Part shown: piece by piece, positions 41,987 through 51,626 of the stretch
Layout: the number at the start of each line of letters is the position of its first letter
How positions within the stretch are numbered: position 1 is the stretch's first letter
Source: Janibacter cremeus
Lineage (GTDB): Bacteria; Actinomycetota; Actinomycetes; Actinomycetales; Dermatophilaceae
Direction: 5' to 3'
Assembly (NCBI RefSeq): GCF_013409205.1
Contig: NZ_JACCAE010000001.1
Location: 1,240,001 to 1,304,000, forward strand
Length of the DNA stretch: 64,000 bases
Translations under genes and position numbers: made by a program
The notes under the pieces: generated by a model
Told to the model about the DNA's origin: nothing
Seen by the model: only the letters and a program-made list of their open reading frames with translations
The model's database searches: none

Positions 41987-42424
41987 TCAGCGGACGACGG
42001 AGCTGAGCAGCAGGCTCGTCTCGCTGTTGACGATGCCGGGGATGCCGCGCATCCGGCGCAGCACGTCGTCGAAGGCGGCCAGGTCCGCGCAGGACATCTC
42101 GGCGACGAGGTCCCAGCCGCCGTTGGTCGTGTGCAGGGCCTGGATCTCCGGGAAGCCGCGCAGCTCGCGGATCACCCGGTCGGTCGTGCGCCCCTCGACC
42201 TCGATGGAGCAGACGGCACGTACCTCGGACGCCTCCGCGGGATCACGCACGCGCACGGTGAAACCGACGATGACGCCGTGGGTGGTCAACTTGTCGATGC
42301 GCGCGGTCACCGTGGCGCGGGAGACCCCGAGCTGCTCGGCCAGCGACGAGACGGGCGCTCGCCCGTCCTTGCGCAGGGCCGAGATCAGGCGCTTGTCGAG
42401 GTCCGTCGGGCGATACATGCACAT
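41987..42424 (-). CDS. Lrp/AsnC family transcriptional regulator
   Basis: The 145-residue regulator has an N-terminal helix-turn-helix (LDKRLISALRKDGRAPVSSL followed by AEQLGVSRATVTARI) and a RAM ligand-binding domain (about residues 68-145). It is divergent from ocd-ctlX with 136 bp between, so it probably controls them in response to arginine, citrulline, ornithine or proline; this is inference. ATG 42424 and 42418 are both possible. Confidence 0.9.
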   Translation of the reverse strand: MCMYRPTDLDKRLISALRKDGRAPVSSLAEQLGVSRATVTARIDKLTTHGVIVGFTVRVRDPAEASEVRAVCSIEVEGRTTDRVIRELRGFPEIQALHTTNGGWDLVAEMSCADLAAFDDVLRRMRGIPGIVNSETSLLLSSVVR

Positions 42425-42560
42425 AATGCTAATCCGGCTACGACAAAGTACGCACCTTCTTCACAAAAGTCGACCACTTCTCATCTTTCGCCTGCAAACC
42501 GGGACTTCTAGGCTTGATTCCTCGACAGGCCGGAGACCCCGGGCGGACGAAGGAGAGACC

Positions 42561-43589
42561 ATGACGCAGTTCCTCGATGTGCCCAACATGAGCCGCTGGA
42601 TCCAGCGCGACGGCGCAGAGAACGTCCTCGGCACGATGACCCGATACGTCGAGGACGACTTCTCCCGGTGGCCCAGCTTCGACAAGACGCCGCGGGTGGC
42701 GAGCCACACCCCCTTCGGCGTGATCGAGCTGATGCCGACGTCGGACGACGTCACCTACTCCTTCAAGTACGTCAACGGTCACCCACTCAACCCCAGCCGC
42801 GGCTTCCAGACCGTGACCGCCTTCGGCATGCTCGCCGACGTCGACAACGGCTACCCGGTCTTCCTCTCGGAGATGACGCTGCTGACGGCGTTGCGCACCG
42901 CCGCGACGTCGGCCCTGACCGGGCGGGCCCTGGCTCGTCCCGACTCGCGCGTCATGGCCCTCATCGGGACCGGGTCGCAGGCGGAGTTCCAGTCGCTGGC
43001 CTTCCGCGCCGCCATGGGCATCGAGGACCTGCAGATCTTCGACACCGACCCCGCCGCGATGGCCAAGCTGCGTCGCAACCTCGAGCCGCTCGGCTTCCGG
43101 ATCACCGAAGCCGCCTCGACCACGGAGGCCGTCCGGGGTGCCGACGTCATCACCACCTGCACGGCCGACAAGCAGATGGCCACGATCCTGACCGGCGACA
43201 TGATCGGGCCCGGCGTGCACATCAACGCCATCGGCGGCGACTGCCCCGGCAAGACCGAGCTCGAGGCAGGCATCCTCACCCGTGGCCGGGTGTTCGTCGA
43301 GTACCCGCCGCAGACCCGCATCGAGGGTGAGATCCAGCAGATGGACCCCGACTTCCCGGTCGTGGAGTTCTGGCAGGTGCTCACCGGCGAGGCCGAGGGT
43401 CGACGCTCCGCGCAGGACATCACCATCTTCGACTCGGTCGGCTTCGCCATCGCCGACTTCGCCGCGCTGCGGTGCGCGCGTGACGCGACCGCGGGCACCG
43501 ACCTGCAGGTCACCATCGACCTCGTCGCCGACCCGCAGGACCCGAAGGACCTCTTCTCCCTGGTCAACTCGCTCAAGCCGGTCGGATGA
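42561..43589 (+). CDS. ocd: Ornithine cyclodeaminase
   Basis: The enzyme converts ornithine to proline and ammonia with bound NAD+. The 342-residue protein has the ornithine cyclodeaminase/mu-crystallin fold: substrate-binding GYPVFLSEMTLLTALRTAA, Rossmann motif GTGSQAEFQ, and NAIGGDCPGKTELE with the catalytic Asp. Its stop overlaps ctlX by 4 nt, so citrulline hydrolysis and ornithine cyclisation are coupled. ATG 42561 follows AGGAGAG. Confidence 0.92.
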   Translation: MTQFLDVPNMSRWIQRDGAENVLGTMTRYVEDDFSRWPSFDKTPRVASHTPFGVIELMPTSDDVTYSFKYVNGHPLNPSRGFQTVTAFGMLADVDNGYPVFLSEMTLLTALRTAATSALTGRALARPDSRVMALIGTGSQAEFQSLAFRAAMGIEDLQIFDTDPAAMAKLRRNLEPLGFRITEAASTTEAVRGADVITTCTADKQMATILTGDMIGPGVHINAIGGDCPGKTELEAGILTRGRVFVEYPPQTRIEGEIQQMDPDFPVVEFWQVLTGEAEGRRSAQDITIFDSVGFAIADFAALRCARDATAGTDLQVTIDLVADPQDPKDLFSLVNSLKPVG

Positions 43590-44572
43590 GCGTGGCCACC
43601 GAGCTGCACGAGGCGGCCACGACCTCGCCGACGGCGAGCGTCCAGGCCCCGTCCCGAGTGGTGCTGGTGCGGCCCCACCACTTCACCCCCAACCCGATGA
43701 CGGCCGGGGACAACGCCTTCCAGTCGACCTTCGACGTGGACGCGAGGGTCCTGGCCGCGCGGGCCCACGACGAGGTGACCGGCCTGGCCAGGGCCCTGAC
43801 GGGCGCCGGGGTGGAGGTGTCTCTCTTCGACGACCGCACGACACGCACGCCCGACAGCGTCTTCCCGAACAACTGGTTCTCCACCCACCCGGACGGGTCG
43901 GTCGCGCTGTACCCGATGTACGCCACGAACCGCCGCAGGGAGCGTCGCGCCGACATCATCGAGGCCCTCAAGCGCGAGTTCGTCGTGCGCCGCGTCATCG
44001 ACTACTCCGCGGCCGAGTACGACGAGCAGTTCCTCGAGGGGACGGGCGCGATGGTCCTCGACCACGACGCGCGCTTGGCCTACGCGTGCCGGTCCAACCG
44101 GCTCTCCCCCGAGCTGCTCGCGCACTTCTGCGCCGACCACGACTACGAGCCGGTGCTCTTCGACGCCGTCGACGGGCGAGGTGTGCCGATCTACCACACC
44201 AACGTGCTGATGTCGGTGGGCACGCGGCTCACCCTCATCGGCTCCGGGCTGATCCCCGACCCCGAGCAGCGGGCGAGCGTGCTGCATCGTCTGCGCGATT
44301 CGGGCAAGACCGTCGTCGAGCTCACCTCGCAGCAGGTCCACCGCTTCGCCGGCAACTGCCTCGAGGTGACCGGGCGTCGGCGCCACCTGGCCGACGCCGA
44401 CCGGCTCCTGGCGATGTCGACCACGGCGGCCGACTCCCTTCGCCCCGACCAGCTGGAGGCCGTCCGGCGCTCCTGCCGGGTGCTGACGGTGCCGATCCCG
44501 ACGGTCGAAGGCGCCGGTGGGTCGGTGCGCTGCATGATCGCCGGCAACCACCTGCGGCCCCGGGGACGCTGA
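43586..44572 (+). CDS. ctlX: Citrulline-utilisation hydrolase (CtlX-type amidinotransferase fold)
   Basis: The 328-residue protein belongs to the guanidine-group-modifying superfamily. It has FPNNWFSTHPDG, EGTGAMVLDH, catalytic His in IYHTNVLMSVG and catalytic Cys in GGSVRCMIAGNH. The FPNNWFSTH signature fits the CtlX group, which converts citrulline to ornithine, rather than arginine deiminase or dimethylargininase. Coupling to ocd supports citrulline to ornithine to proline. Confidence 0.88.
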   Translation: MSVATELHEAATTSPTASVQAPSRVVLVRPHHFTPNPMTAGDNAFQSTFDVDARVLAARAHDEVTGLARALTGAGVEVSLFDDRTTRTPDSVFPNNWFSTHPDGSVALYPMYATNRRRERRADIIEALKREFVVRRVIDYSAAEYDEQFLEGTGAMVLDHDARLAYACRSNRLSPELLAHFCADHDYEPVLFDAVDGRGVPIYHTNVLMSVGTRLTLIGSGLIPDPEQRASVLHRLRDSGKTVVELTSQQVHRFAGNCLEVTGRRRHLADADRLLAMSTTAADSLRPDQLEAVRRSCRVLTVPIPTVEGAGGSVRCMIAGNHLRPRGR

Positions 44573-44575
44573 GAG

Positions 44576-44764
44576 CTACTCCCAGTGCGGCGGCCGCTGC
44601 TCCCGCAGCCAGCGGTCATGCGCGTCGTCGTCGACCGGGACCTCGCCCCAGCCACGATCGGTGTCGTCGCTCGTCTGGTCCGGGCGTCGGCGCCGCACAC
44701 GCGGCTTCGCGCGCTCGGTCGGCTCCTGCGCGCCGGTCGTGTCCTCGTCACCCATGCTGCTCAT
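44576..44764 (-). CDS. Small charged hypothetical protein
   Basis: This 62-residue protein is highly charged and lacks hydrophobic segments; the end reads DDDAHDRWLREQRPPHWE. It starts inside the end of the large helicase-like gene (stop at 44748), so it is probably translated from the same message. GAGG stands 4 bp before ATG 44764. I recognise no family; it is found only by context and coding character. Confidence 0.6.
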   Translation of the reverse strand: MSSMGDEDTTGAQEPTERAKPRVRRRRPDQTSDDTDRGWGEVPVDDDAHDRWLREQRPPHWE

Positions 44765-47700
44765 CATCCTCGATCGCCCGGCGGACGGTCCGCTGCACCT
44801 GTGCCTCCTGTCGGGCGGGGTCGGCGAAGATGTCGACCGCCCACAGCCGCAGGTGGTGCCAGCCCAGGTCGAGGAGGCGCTCGACGAGGATCCGGTCGCG
44901 CTGGCGGGTGGATGCCAGTCCCGCGTAGCCGGGTCCGTCCACGTCGACGGCGACGAGCAGCCGTGATGTGTCCCGGGGGTCCGCGACAGCGATGTCGATC
45001 CGGTGCTCGCCCTCGCCCACATCGGTGTGGACGACCAGTCCGCTGGCGCGCAGGCGCTCCACGAAGCCCGCGAGCAGGGGGCTGAGTTCGTCGGCGGCGG
45101 CCTCGGGCCGGGGCTCATCCTCCTCGATGCTCATCAGCAGGGTACGCAGTGCGCGGTGGCCGGCCTGGTCGGGGTTGTCCTTGAAATCGCTCCGGGAGAA
45201 CGTCGTCACCCACGTCGCGGTGCGCCGCGCGCGGGTCGCGGCGAGCAGGACGAGCTGCTCCCCGAGCGGCCCGCTGAGGGCACCGAGGTGATTGACGAGC
45301 GCCCCCTGGGGGGTGCGGCCGAAGCCGACGGAGACGATGACCCGGTCACGCTGCTCCCGCTGCCACCGATCGGCACTCTTGGCGATCAGCGGCTCCGGGA
45401 GCGCAGCTGCCGCCGCGGCCAGAGCCCGGTCCGAGGCGAGCAGCTCGGCGATCGCGTGGACGATCTCGTCGGCATGGCGTCGTGAGAAGGCGACGATGCC
45501 CAGCGAGCGGCGCGAGTGCTTCTGCAAGTGGGTGCGTACCAGCGCCAGCACCGCCTCGACCTCCGAGGTGGTGGTCTCGACGAGCCCGGTGCGCTCGTCG
45601 AGGACGCCCCTGCCGTCGACGTGGACGAGATGCACGTCCTCGCGCCCACGCGGCGTGGGCGGGTGCACGACCTCTCCGGCGGCGGAGCTGCCCAGTCGGG
45701 GCGTCACCCGCGGACGCGGGTAGGCGCTGTCGCGCAGGGGCTGCGTCGGCAGGACCTGCGCGGCGAGGTCGGCGAGGGACTGCTTCGGCGCGGCGGCCAC
45801 AGCCACTCCGCCGTCGGCGCTCCACACCCGCGGCGGCAGCTGGCCGCGATCACCGATCACGAGCAGCTGGCTGCCGCGGGCGACGCCGGAGAACGCCCTG
45901 GCCAGCGTGGTCCTGGAGGCGTCGTCGACGATGACGAGGTCGAATCGCTCGCGCAGCGGCAACACCTGTCCGACGACGAAGGGGGCCATGGCCCACGCGG
46001 GTGCGGCGGCCCGGAGCAGGCCGCCCCAGCGCTCGACGACAGCATTCCACGGCGGGCCGGGCAACGTGCCCGCCTCGACGGCGGCCACCTCGCGGGCCAC
46101 GGGACGCATCCCGCGACCGACCCGGTGGAAGTGCTCCCGCTGGCGCAGGGCGATACGGGCGGCGTTGGCACCCAGGCTCGCCCGATCGGCCTCGACGAAG
46201 GTGCGCAGCGCGTTGTCGAGGTCGTCGCCGGAGACCTCGCCGTAGCGCTCGTCACGACTGGCCTCGGCGAGCACGGAGCCCCACCAGACGAATCGCACCT
46301 CGTCGCCGACATCGGCGGGATCGACGCGTCGGGCGGCCAGGTCGTCGAAGAGCTCGCCCAGACCGCGCGCACGCAGGTCATCGAGGTCGTCGATGACCTC
46401 GGGGATGGCGCGGGCACCGATGGTGTCCTTGGCGAGATCGTCCAGGCGCCGCTCCAGCTCATCCCACGGGGTGTCGAGCAACCGGCCACCCACCGGGGTG
46501 TCGGCGAGGACCGCACCCAGGTGGGTCAGGTCCGCGTACACGCGCTCGTAGGCCCCGTGTGCCCGGTCGATGTCGGTCGGGATCCGCGGTCGGCCACCGC
46601 CACCGGTCAGGCGCGACCAGCTGCGCCGCTGCGTAGCTGCCAGAGCAAGGGCAGCGTGCACGTCTGCAGGCGGTCGTCCCGGGCGCAGGAGTTTGCTCGC
46701 CTGGTGGCGCAGACGTCGCCGCTCGAAGACGCCGAGTGGCTCGCGGCCACTGGCCGACCCGGCGGGGGCGGTCGCCGCGAGCAGGTCGTCCAGCGGGGTG
46801 TCGAAGACCTCCGCGCGGAAGACCTCGAGGGTGTCGCTGATCTCCTCGATGCCGGAGAGGAATCGGCCGTAGTCGGCCGGGCAGGCCGCCCGGGGCTCGG
46901 CGATGTCCGCGAAGACCGTGCGGACGGTGCTGCGCAGGCGGGCAAGGCCCCCTTCGTCCCCACGGAGCCGCTCGAGGGCGGCGAGCACGTCGTCGACGTC
47001 GTGGTGGGTGTGCATGCGGGCACCGGCCCACGGCTGCTCCTGACGACCGGGTCGCCAGGCACGGCGCTTCGCGACGCCGGTGAGCTGGACGACGAGCGCG
47101 TCACGACCGGCGGGGTCGATGGCCTCGAGGGTCGCCCCGGTGAGGCGGACGCGTGAGCGCGGTGCCGGGCGGCGGGTGCCCAGCGTGACCATCGCGTCGT
47201 GGGCGTCGGCGATGGACACACCCCACGGCTCACGCTTGGTGTGGGTCGCCTCGGTGTGGCCCTCGAGCAGTCGGGCGGCCTCGCCGGCACGACGGCCGGG
47301 CGCGGCGAAGTGGCCCTCCCCCTCCGGCGGGCGGGCCGGCCAGCGGGTGGTGACCGCGGTCGGATCGACCTCGGCAGCGGGATCGCTCACCTGGAGCAGC
47401 AGGTCGGACAGGCCGACACGCTCCAGCTCAGCGCGGACGCCGCCGATCGGCGCGGTCTTCTCACTCAGGAGCAGCACGCTGCGGCCGCGGGCGGTGGCAG
47501 CGGCGATCGTGGCGGCCACCAGGCGGGCGGCGCCGGTGCCGGGAGGTGCGTCGACGAAGAGGCTCTCCCCCGCGGCGACCCGGTCGAGGACGGCCTGCTG
47601 GTCGGCGGTCACGTCGCTGACCGCGGTGTCGGCGGTGCTGCGGGGCTCGCGCGCCGGCGTGATCGGCCGCCCGGTCAGCAGCGCGCGAAGGGGGGCGGTC

Positions 47701-48389
47701 TCGGTCAGGCGGTCCGGCTCGGACAGTGCGGTGATGTCGGCGAGCGCCTCGGCCTTGCCGTAGGGGAAGGAGCCGATGACGATGCGTGGGGTGATCTGCA
47801 GCCCCGGCAGGTCGGCGCAGTGCTCCCGCAGGGCATCGTAGACGGGGGTGGGGTTGAATCCGGGGCCATCACCGCGACCGAGGGCGACGAGCTCGTCGCC
47901 ATCGAGGTGGAGGCGCAGCGAGCCGCGCAGATAGGCCAGCAGGGCCGGGTTGAGCTCGACACGGTCGGCGAGGTCGAGGGCGAAGTCGGGACCGGGGCGC
48001 AGACGACGCAGGGCGGCCCGACGCAGCAGGATCGGAGCGATCGGCTGCTCGTCCTGTCCGGGGACGTCCCAGGAGGCCGAGCCCATCGCCAGGAAGCAGG
48101 TACGTACCCCGTGCTCCTCCTCGATCGCGTCGACGTGTTCGCTGAGCCGCGCCGCGTGGCGCTGTGCACGCAGCAGGGCACCCGGCTCGCGCACGAGGTC
48201 GGACAGGCGGGCGTCGCGGCCGGCGAGCAGCATGGCGACGCCGCCCGGGTGGGCGGCGCTCAGGTCCACCACGTGCGGGTCGCGGGCGGGCCAGATGAGG
48301 GTGTTGGGCCCGCCGAGATCGGAGAGTTCCCGGCGCAGTGAGGTCAGGGCGGCCGGGACCGGGGCGGGGGTCGTCGGCTGCTCGGTCAC
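44748..48389 (-). CDS. Large SF1 helicase-like protein with degenerate P-loop and C-terminal nuclease-like domain
   Basis: The 1213-residue protein resembles DUF4011/AAA_11-type superfamily 1 helicases. The Walker A region (residues 281-290) reads APPGTGAARL, with Ala in place of the catalytic Lys. Walker B (45916-45941) reads LVIVDDAS, not DEAS. Motif GDRGQLPPRVW is retained. The last 100 residues (VAVDVDGPGYAGLASTRQRD, then HHLRLWAVDIF) look like a VSR/REase_MTES_1575-type endonuclease domain. Such large proteins are common in actinobacteria and are suspected in DNA defence or repair. Loss of the Lys suggests altered or lost ATP hydrolysis. Confidence 0.8.
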   Translation of the reverse strand: MTEQPTTPAPVPAALTSLRRELSDLGGPNTLIWPARDPHVVDLSAAHPGGVAMLLAGRDARLSDLVREPGALLRAQRHAARLSEHVDAIEEEHGVRTCFLAMGSASWDVPGQDEQPIAPILLRRAALRRLRPGPDFALDLADRVELNPALLAYLRGSLRLHLDGDELVALGRGDGPGFNPTPVYDALREHCADLPGLQITPRIVIGSFPYGKAEALADITALSEPDRLTETAPLRALLTGRPITPAREPRSTADTAVSDVTADQQAVLDRVAAGESLFVDAPPGTGAARLVAATIAAATARGRSVLLLSEKTAPIGGVRAELERVGLSDLLLQVSDPAAEVDPTAVTTRWPARPPEGEGHFAAPGRRAGEAARLLEGHTEATHTKREPWGVSIADAHDAMVTLGTRRPAPRSRVRLTGATLEAIDPAGRDALVVQLTGVAKRRAWRPGRQEQPWAGARMHTHHDVDDVLAALERLRGDEGGLARLRSTVRTVFADIAEPRAACPADYGRFLSGIEEISDTLEVFRAEVFDTPLDDLLAATAPAGSASGREPLGVFERRRLRHQASKLLRPGRPPADVHAALALAATQRRSWSRLTGGGGRPRIPTDIDRAHGAYERVYADLTHLGAVLADTPVGGRLLDTPWDELERRLDDLAKDTIGARAIPEVIDDLDDLRARGLGELFDDLAARRVDPADVGDEVRFVWWGSVLAEASRDERYGEVSGDDLDNALRTFVEADRASLGANAARIALRQREHFHRVGRGMRPVAREVAAVEAGTLPGPPWNAVVERWGGLLRAAAPAWAMAPFVVGQVLPLRERFDLVIVDDASRTTLARAFSGVARGSQLLVIGDRGQLPPRVWSADGGVAVAAAPKQSLADLAAQVLPTQPLRDSAYPRPRVTPRLGSSAAGEVVHPPTPRGREDVHLVHVDGRGVLDERTGLVETTTSEVEAVLALVRTHLQKHSRRSLGIVAFSRRHADEIVHAIAELLASDRALAAAAAALPEPLIAKSADRWQREQRDRVIVSVGFGRTPQGALVNHLGALSGPLGEQLVLLAATRARRTATWVTTFSRSDFKDNPDQAGHRALRTLLMSIEEDEPRPEAAADELSPLLAGFVERLRASGLVVHTDVGEGEHRIDIAVADPRDTSRLLVAVDVDGPGYAGLASTRQRDRILVERLLDLGWHHLRLWAVDIFADPARQEAQVQRTVRRAIEDDEQHG

Positions 48390-48551
48390 GGAGGCAACGC
48401 TAACAACGACCGGGTCGATTCATCGGGAGGACGAGACCGATGAAGCAGGCCTCGCCGCAGCGGAACCGCCTCGACGGCGACGGGAGCGGCCTCGGCGGTG
48501 CCCACGACCACCCCGAGGGCAGTTACCCTGTCTCAGGCGCTTCGGCGTCAG
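48390..48551. other. Noncoding leader of tRNA-Arg
   Basis: I see no gene. A TACCCT-type -10 may lie at 48526-48531, about 20 bp before the tRNA. Confidence 0.3.
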
Positions 48552-48623
48552 GCCTCCGTAGCTCAGGGGAAGAGCACTTCTCTCCTAAAGAAGGTGTCGC
48601 TGGTTCGATTCCAGCCGGGGGCG
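48552..48623 (+). tRNA. tRNA-Arg(CCT)
   Basis: The 72-nt cloverleaf has acceptor GCCTCCG/CGGGGGC, D arm GCTC/GAGC, anticodon stem CTTCT/AGAAG with loop CTCCTAA (anticodon CCT, reading AGG), and T arm GCTGG/CCAGC with TTCGATT. CCA is not encoded. Confidence 0.93.
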
Positions 48624-48803
48624 CCGCACCCAGCAGTGCGTACGGCGTTGTGCGCACCTGACCAACGAAATTTCGGGGGCCAGGCACACTGAACGCCGTC
48701 ACCCTGCGTGCCGGGCGGAGAATTTCGTGAGCACCGACCTCAAGAACCAAGTCGCCAGCCAGTAAACTGGGATCCCGTCCCCGGACCGCCTCGAGAGGCC
48801 CTC

Positions 48804-51626
48804 GTGACCCTGCTGCTGCTCGCCCACTTCGTGGCGGCAGTGGTGGCGCCCGGTTTGGCCAAGCTCATCGACCGGCGCTCCTTCCTGGTTCTGGCGCTCG
48901 TGCCGGGCGTGGCCTTCGCGTGGCTGCTCGCCCAGACATCGACCATCTCCGACGGCGGCGTCATCACCGAGAACGTCGAGTGGGTGCCCTCGCTCGGCAT
49001 GGACTTCACCCTCCAGCTCGGGATCCTGCAGTGGTTGCTGGGCCTGCTCGTCACCGGGGTCGGCGCCCTCTCCCTGATCTACTGCGCCTGGTACTTCCGC
49101 CGTGACGACCCCAGCCTCTGGCGATTCACGGGCGTCTTCATCGCCTTCGCCGGCGCGATGTTCGGCCTCGTCCTCGCCGACAACCTGCTGGCGCTGTACG
49201 TCTTCTGGGAACTGACGACGATCTTCAGCTACACCCTCATCGGACACAACCCGGTGCGCTCGGCCAACCGTCGCTCGGCCACGCAGGCACTGCTCGTGAC
49301 CACCTTCGGCGGGCTGGCCATGCTCGTCGGCACCATCATCCTCGGCGAGACCTCCACCTACACGATCAGCGATCTGCTCGCCGACCCGCCCGCTGCCGAC
49401 ACCCTGACGACGACCGCGGTCCTGCTCGTCCTCGTCGGTGCCCTGACGAAGTCCGCGCAGATCCCCTTCCACTTCTGGCTGCCCGGCGCGATGGCCGCAC
49501 CGACTCCGGTCAGCGCGTACCTACACGCGGCCTCGATGGTCAAGGCGGGCATCTACCTGATCCTGCTGCTGGCCCCGGTCTTCGCCGCCACCCCCGGATG
49601 GCGGGTCCTGACGATCGGACTGGGCATCGGCACGATGCTCATCGGCGGCTGGCGCGCCCTGCGGCAGGACGACCTCAAGCTCCTGCTCGCCTACGGCACC
49701 GTCAGCCAGCTGGGCATGATGACCGCGTTGGCGGGAGTGGGGAGCAAGGCCGCGGCGCTGGCCGCGGTCGCACTCGTCCTCTCGCATGCGCTCTTCAAGT
49801 CCACCCTCTTCTTCACCGTCGGCATCATCGACAAAGGAACCGGGACCCGTGACCTGACCGAGCTGCACGGCCTCGGCCGGCGCCTGCCGGTGCTGGCCAT
49901 CGCGGCCACGATCTCGGCGGCCTCGATGGCGGGTCTGCCGCCGCTCATCGGCTTCGTCGCCAAGGAGTCCGCCCTCGCCGCGTCCGTCGAATCCATCGAC
50001 TCTCCCCTGGGCGCCTGGGGCGGCGCCTTCCTGGTCCTCGGCCTCGGGCTCGGCTCGATCCTGACCGCCGCCTACTCGTTGCGCTTCCTCTGGGGCGCGT
50101 TCATCACGAAGTCGACGACGGGCGCCGCCCCCAGCCCCACCCCCTTCGCCGCCTCGAACGCGCTCCTCATCGCCCCGGTGGTCCTCGCCACCCTGACCGT
50201 CGTCGAGGGCTTCATGGGCGGCTGGCTCACCGAGACCTTCGCTCCGCACGTCGAGACCCTGCCCGGCAGCACGCCGGAGGAGCTCGCCCTGTGGCACGGC
50301 TTCACCCCCGCCCTCGGGCTGTCCGCCCTGGCCATCGCCGGCGGTGCGCTCCTCTTCGTCTGGCGAGCCCCCTTCGCCCGCATGCAAGCCGCCCTGCCGC
50401 GCATCGTCGACGCCGAGCGGGTCTATCAGCGGTTCATGCGTGCCCTCGACCGCTTCGCCGTCGAGGTCACCGCTCTCTCGCAGGGCGGGTCACTGCCGAC
50501 CTACCTCGGCACGATCTTCGGCGTGGTCATCCTCCTGCCCGGCATCGTCGCCGCCACCACCCTGTCCGGCTCGTCGGTGCGGATGTGGGACACCATCACC
50601 CAAGCTGTCGTCGCGCTCTTCATCATCGCGGCCACGATCCTCGCGGTCCGCTCGCGCAACCGCCTGCAGTCGGTGATGTTCGTCGGGCTCACCGGCTACG
50701 GGCTCGCGGTGCTCTTCCAGGTGCACGGCGCACCGGACCTGGCGCTGACGCAGATCCTCGTCGAGACCTTCTCGCTCGTGCTCTTCGTCCTCGTCCTGCG
50801 CAAGCTGCCCACGAACTTCCGGCCCCGCCCCCGCAGCACCCGCCACCCCTGGCGCCGGTACTGGCGCATGGTGCTCGCCGGCAGCCTCGGCGCCGCAGTG
50901 AGCATCCTGACCGTCGTCGCCGCCAACGCACGGCTCGAGGCGCCGATCTCCACGGCCTTCCCGAAGGCGGCCTACGACTTCGGTCACGGCCGCAACGTCG
51001 TCAACGTGACCCTCGTCGACATCCGCGCCTGGGACACCCTCGGCGAGATCACCGTCCTGGTCGCCGCAGCCACCGGCATCGCCAGCCTCGTCTTCCTGCG
51101 CTCCTACGACATCGAGCGCACCTGGACCCGGCGTGGTGACTACGAGAAGACGGTCGCCTCGACCGTCTCCCGCGAGCGCCGCTCGGTCATCCTCGAGACC
51201 GCCACCCGACTGGTCTTCCACGTGATGATCGCGCTGTCGCTCTACCTGCTCTTCGCCGGGCACAACCAAGCCGGTGGTGGCTTCGCGGGAGGCCTCACCC
51301 TCGGGCTCGCACTACTCGCCCGGTACCTCGCGGGTGGCCGCTACGAGCTCGACCACGCCGCCCCCGTGGACGCCGGCGCCGTGCTCGGGGCCGGCCTGGC
51401 CGTGTCCGCGATCGCCGCGCTGCTCCCCCTCGCCTTCGGTGGGACCGTCCTGCAGTCCTACGTCGTGGACGTGACCCTGCCGATCTGGGGCGAGGTCACC
51501 TTCGTCACCGCGCTGATCTTCGACATCGGCGTCTACCTCATCGTCACCGGGCTCGCGCTCGACGTCGTGCGCTCCCTCGGCTCCGGCGTGGACCGCCAAA
51601 CCGAGGAGGACCGGATCGCCGCATGA
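48804..51626 (+). CDS. mrpA: Na+/H+ antiporter subunit A, MrpA with fused MrpB domain
   Basis: The 940-residue protein is the core of the Mrp Na+(or K+)/H+ antiporter, homologous to complex I subunit NuoL. Many membrane helices are present, with HFWLPGAMAAPTPVSAYLHA and the following KAGIYL and LLAYGTVSQLGMM near the proton path. The C-terminal 140 residues (GHNQAGGGFAGGLTLGLALL) form a MnhB domain, so subunit B is fused. GTG 48804 with GAGAGG upstream is preferred over the longer frame from 48708. It starts a seven-part operon in which every junction overlaps by 4 nt. Confidence 0.93.
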   Translation: MTLLLLAHFVAAVVAPGLAKLIDRRSFLVLALVPGVAFAWLLAQTSTISDGGVITENVEWVPSLGMDFTLQLGILQWLLGLLVTGVGALSLIYCAWYFRRDDPSLWRFTGVFIAFAGAMFGLVLADNLLALYVFWELTTIFSYTLIGHNPVRSANRRSATQALLVTTFGGLAMLVGTIILGETSTYTISDLLADPPAADTLTTTAVLLVLVGALTKSAQIPFHFWLPGAMAAPTPVSAYLHAASMVKAGIYLILLLAPVFAATPGWRVLTIGLGIGTMLIGGWRALRQDDLKLLLAYGTVSQLGMMTALAGVGSKAAALAAVALVLSHALFKSTLFFTVGIIDKGTGTRDLTELHGLGRRLPVLAIAATISAASMAGLPPLIGFVAKESALAASVESIDSPLGAWGGAFLVLGLGLGSILTAAYSLRFLWGAFITKSTTGAAPSPTPFAASNALLIAPVVLATLTVVEGFMGGWLTETFAPHVETLPGSTPEELALWHGFTPALGLSALAIAGGALLFVWRAPFARMQAALPRIVDAERVYQRFMRALDRFAVEVTALSQGGSLPTYLGTIFGVVILLPGIVAATTLSGSSVRMWDTITQAVVALFIIAATILAVRSRNRLQSVMFVGLTGYGLAVLFQVHGAPDLALTQILVETFSLVLFVLVLRKLPTNFRPRPRSTRHPWRRYWRMVLAGSLGAAVSILTVVAANARLEAPISTAFPKAAYDFGHGRNVVNVTLVDIRAWDTLGEITVLVAAATGIASLVFLRSYDIERTWTRRGDYEKTVASTVSRERRSVILETATRLVFHVMIALSLYLLFAGHNQAGGGFAGGLTLGLALLARYLAGGRYELDHAAPVDAGAVLGAGLAVSAIAALLPLAFGGTVLQSYVVDVTLPIWGEVTFVTALIFDIGVYLIVTGLALDVVRSLGSGVDRQTEEDRIAA

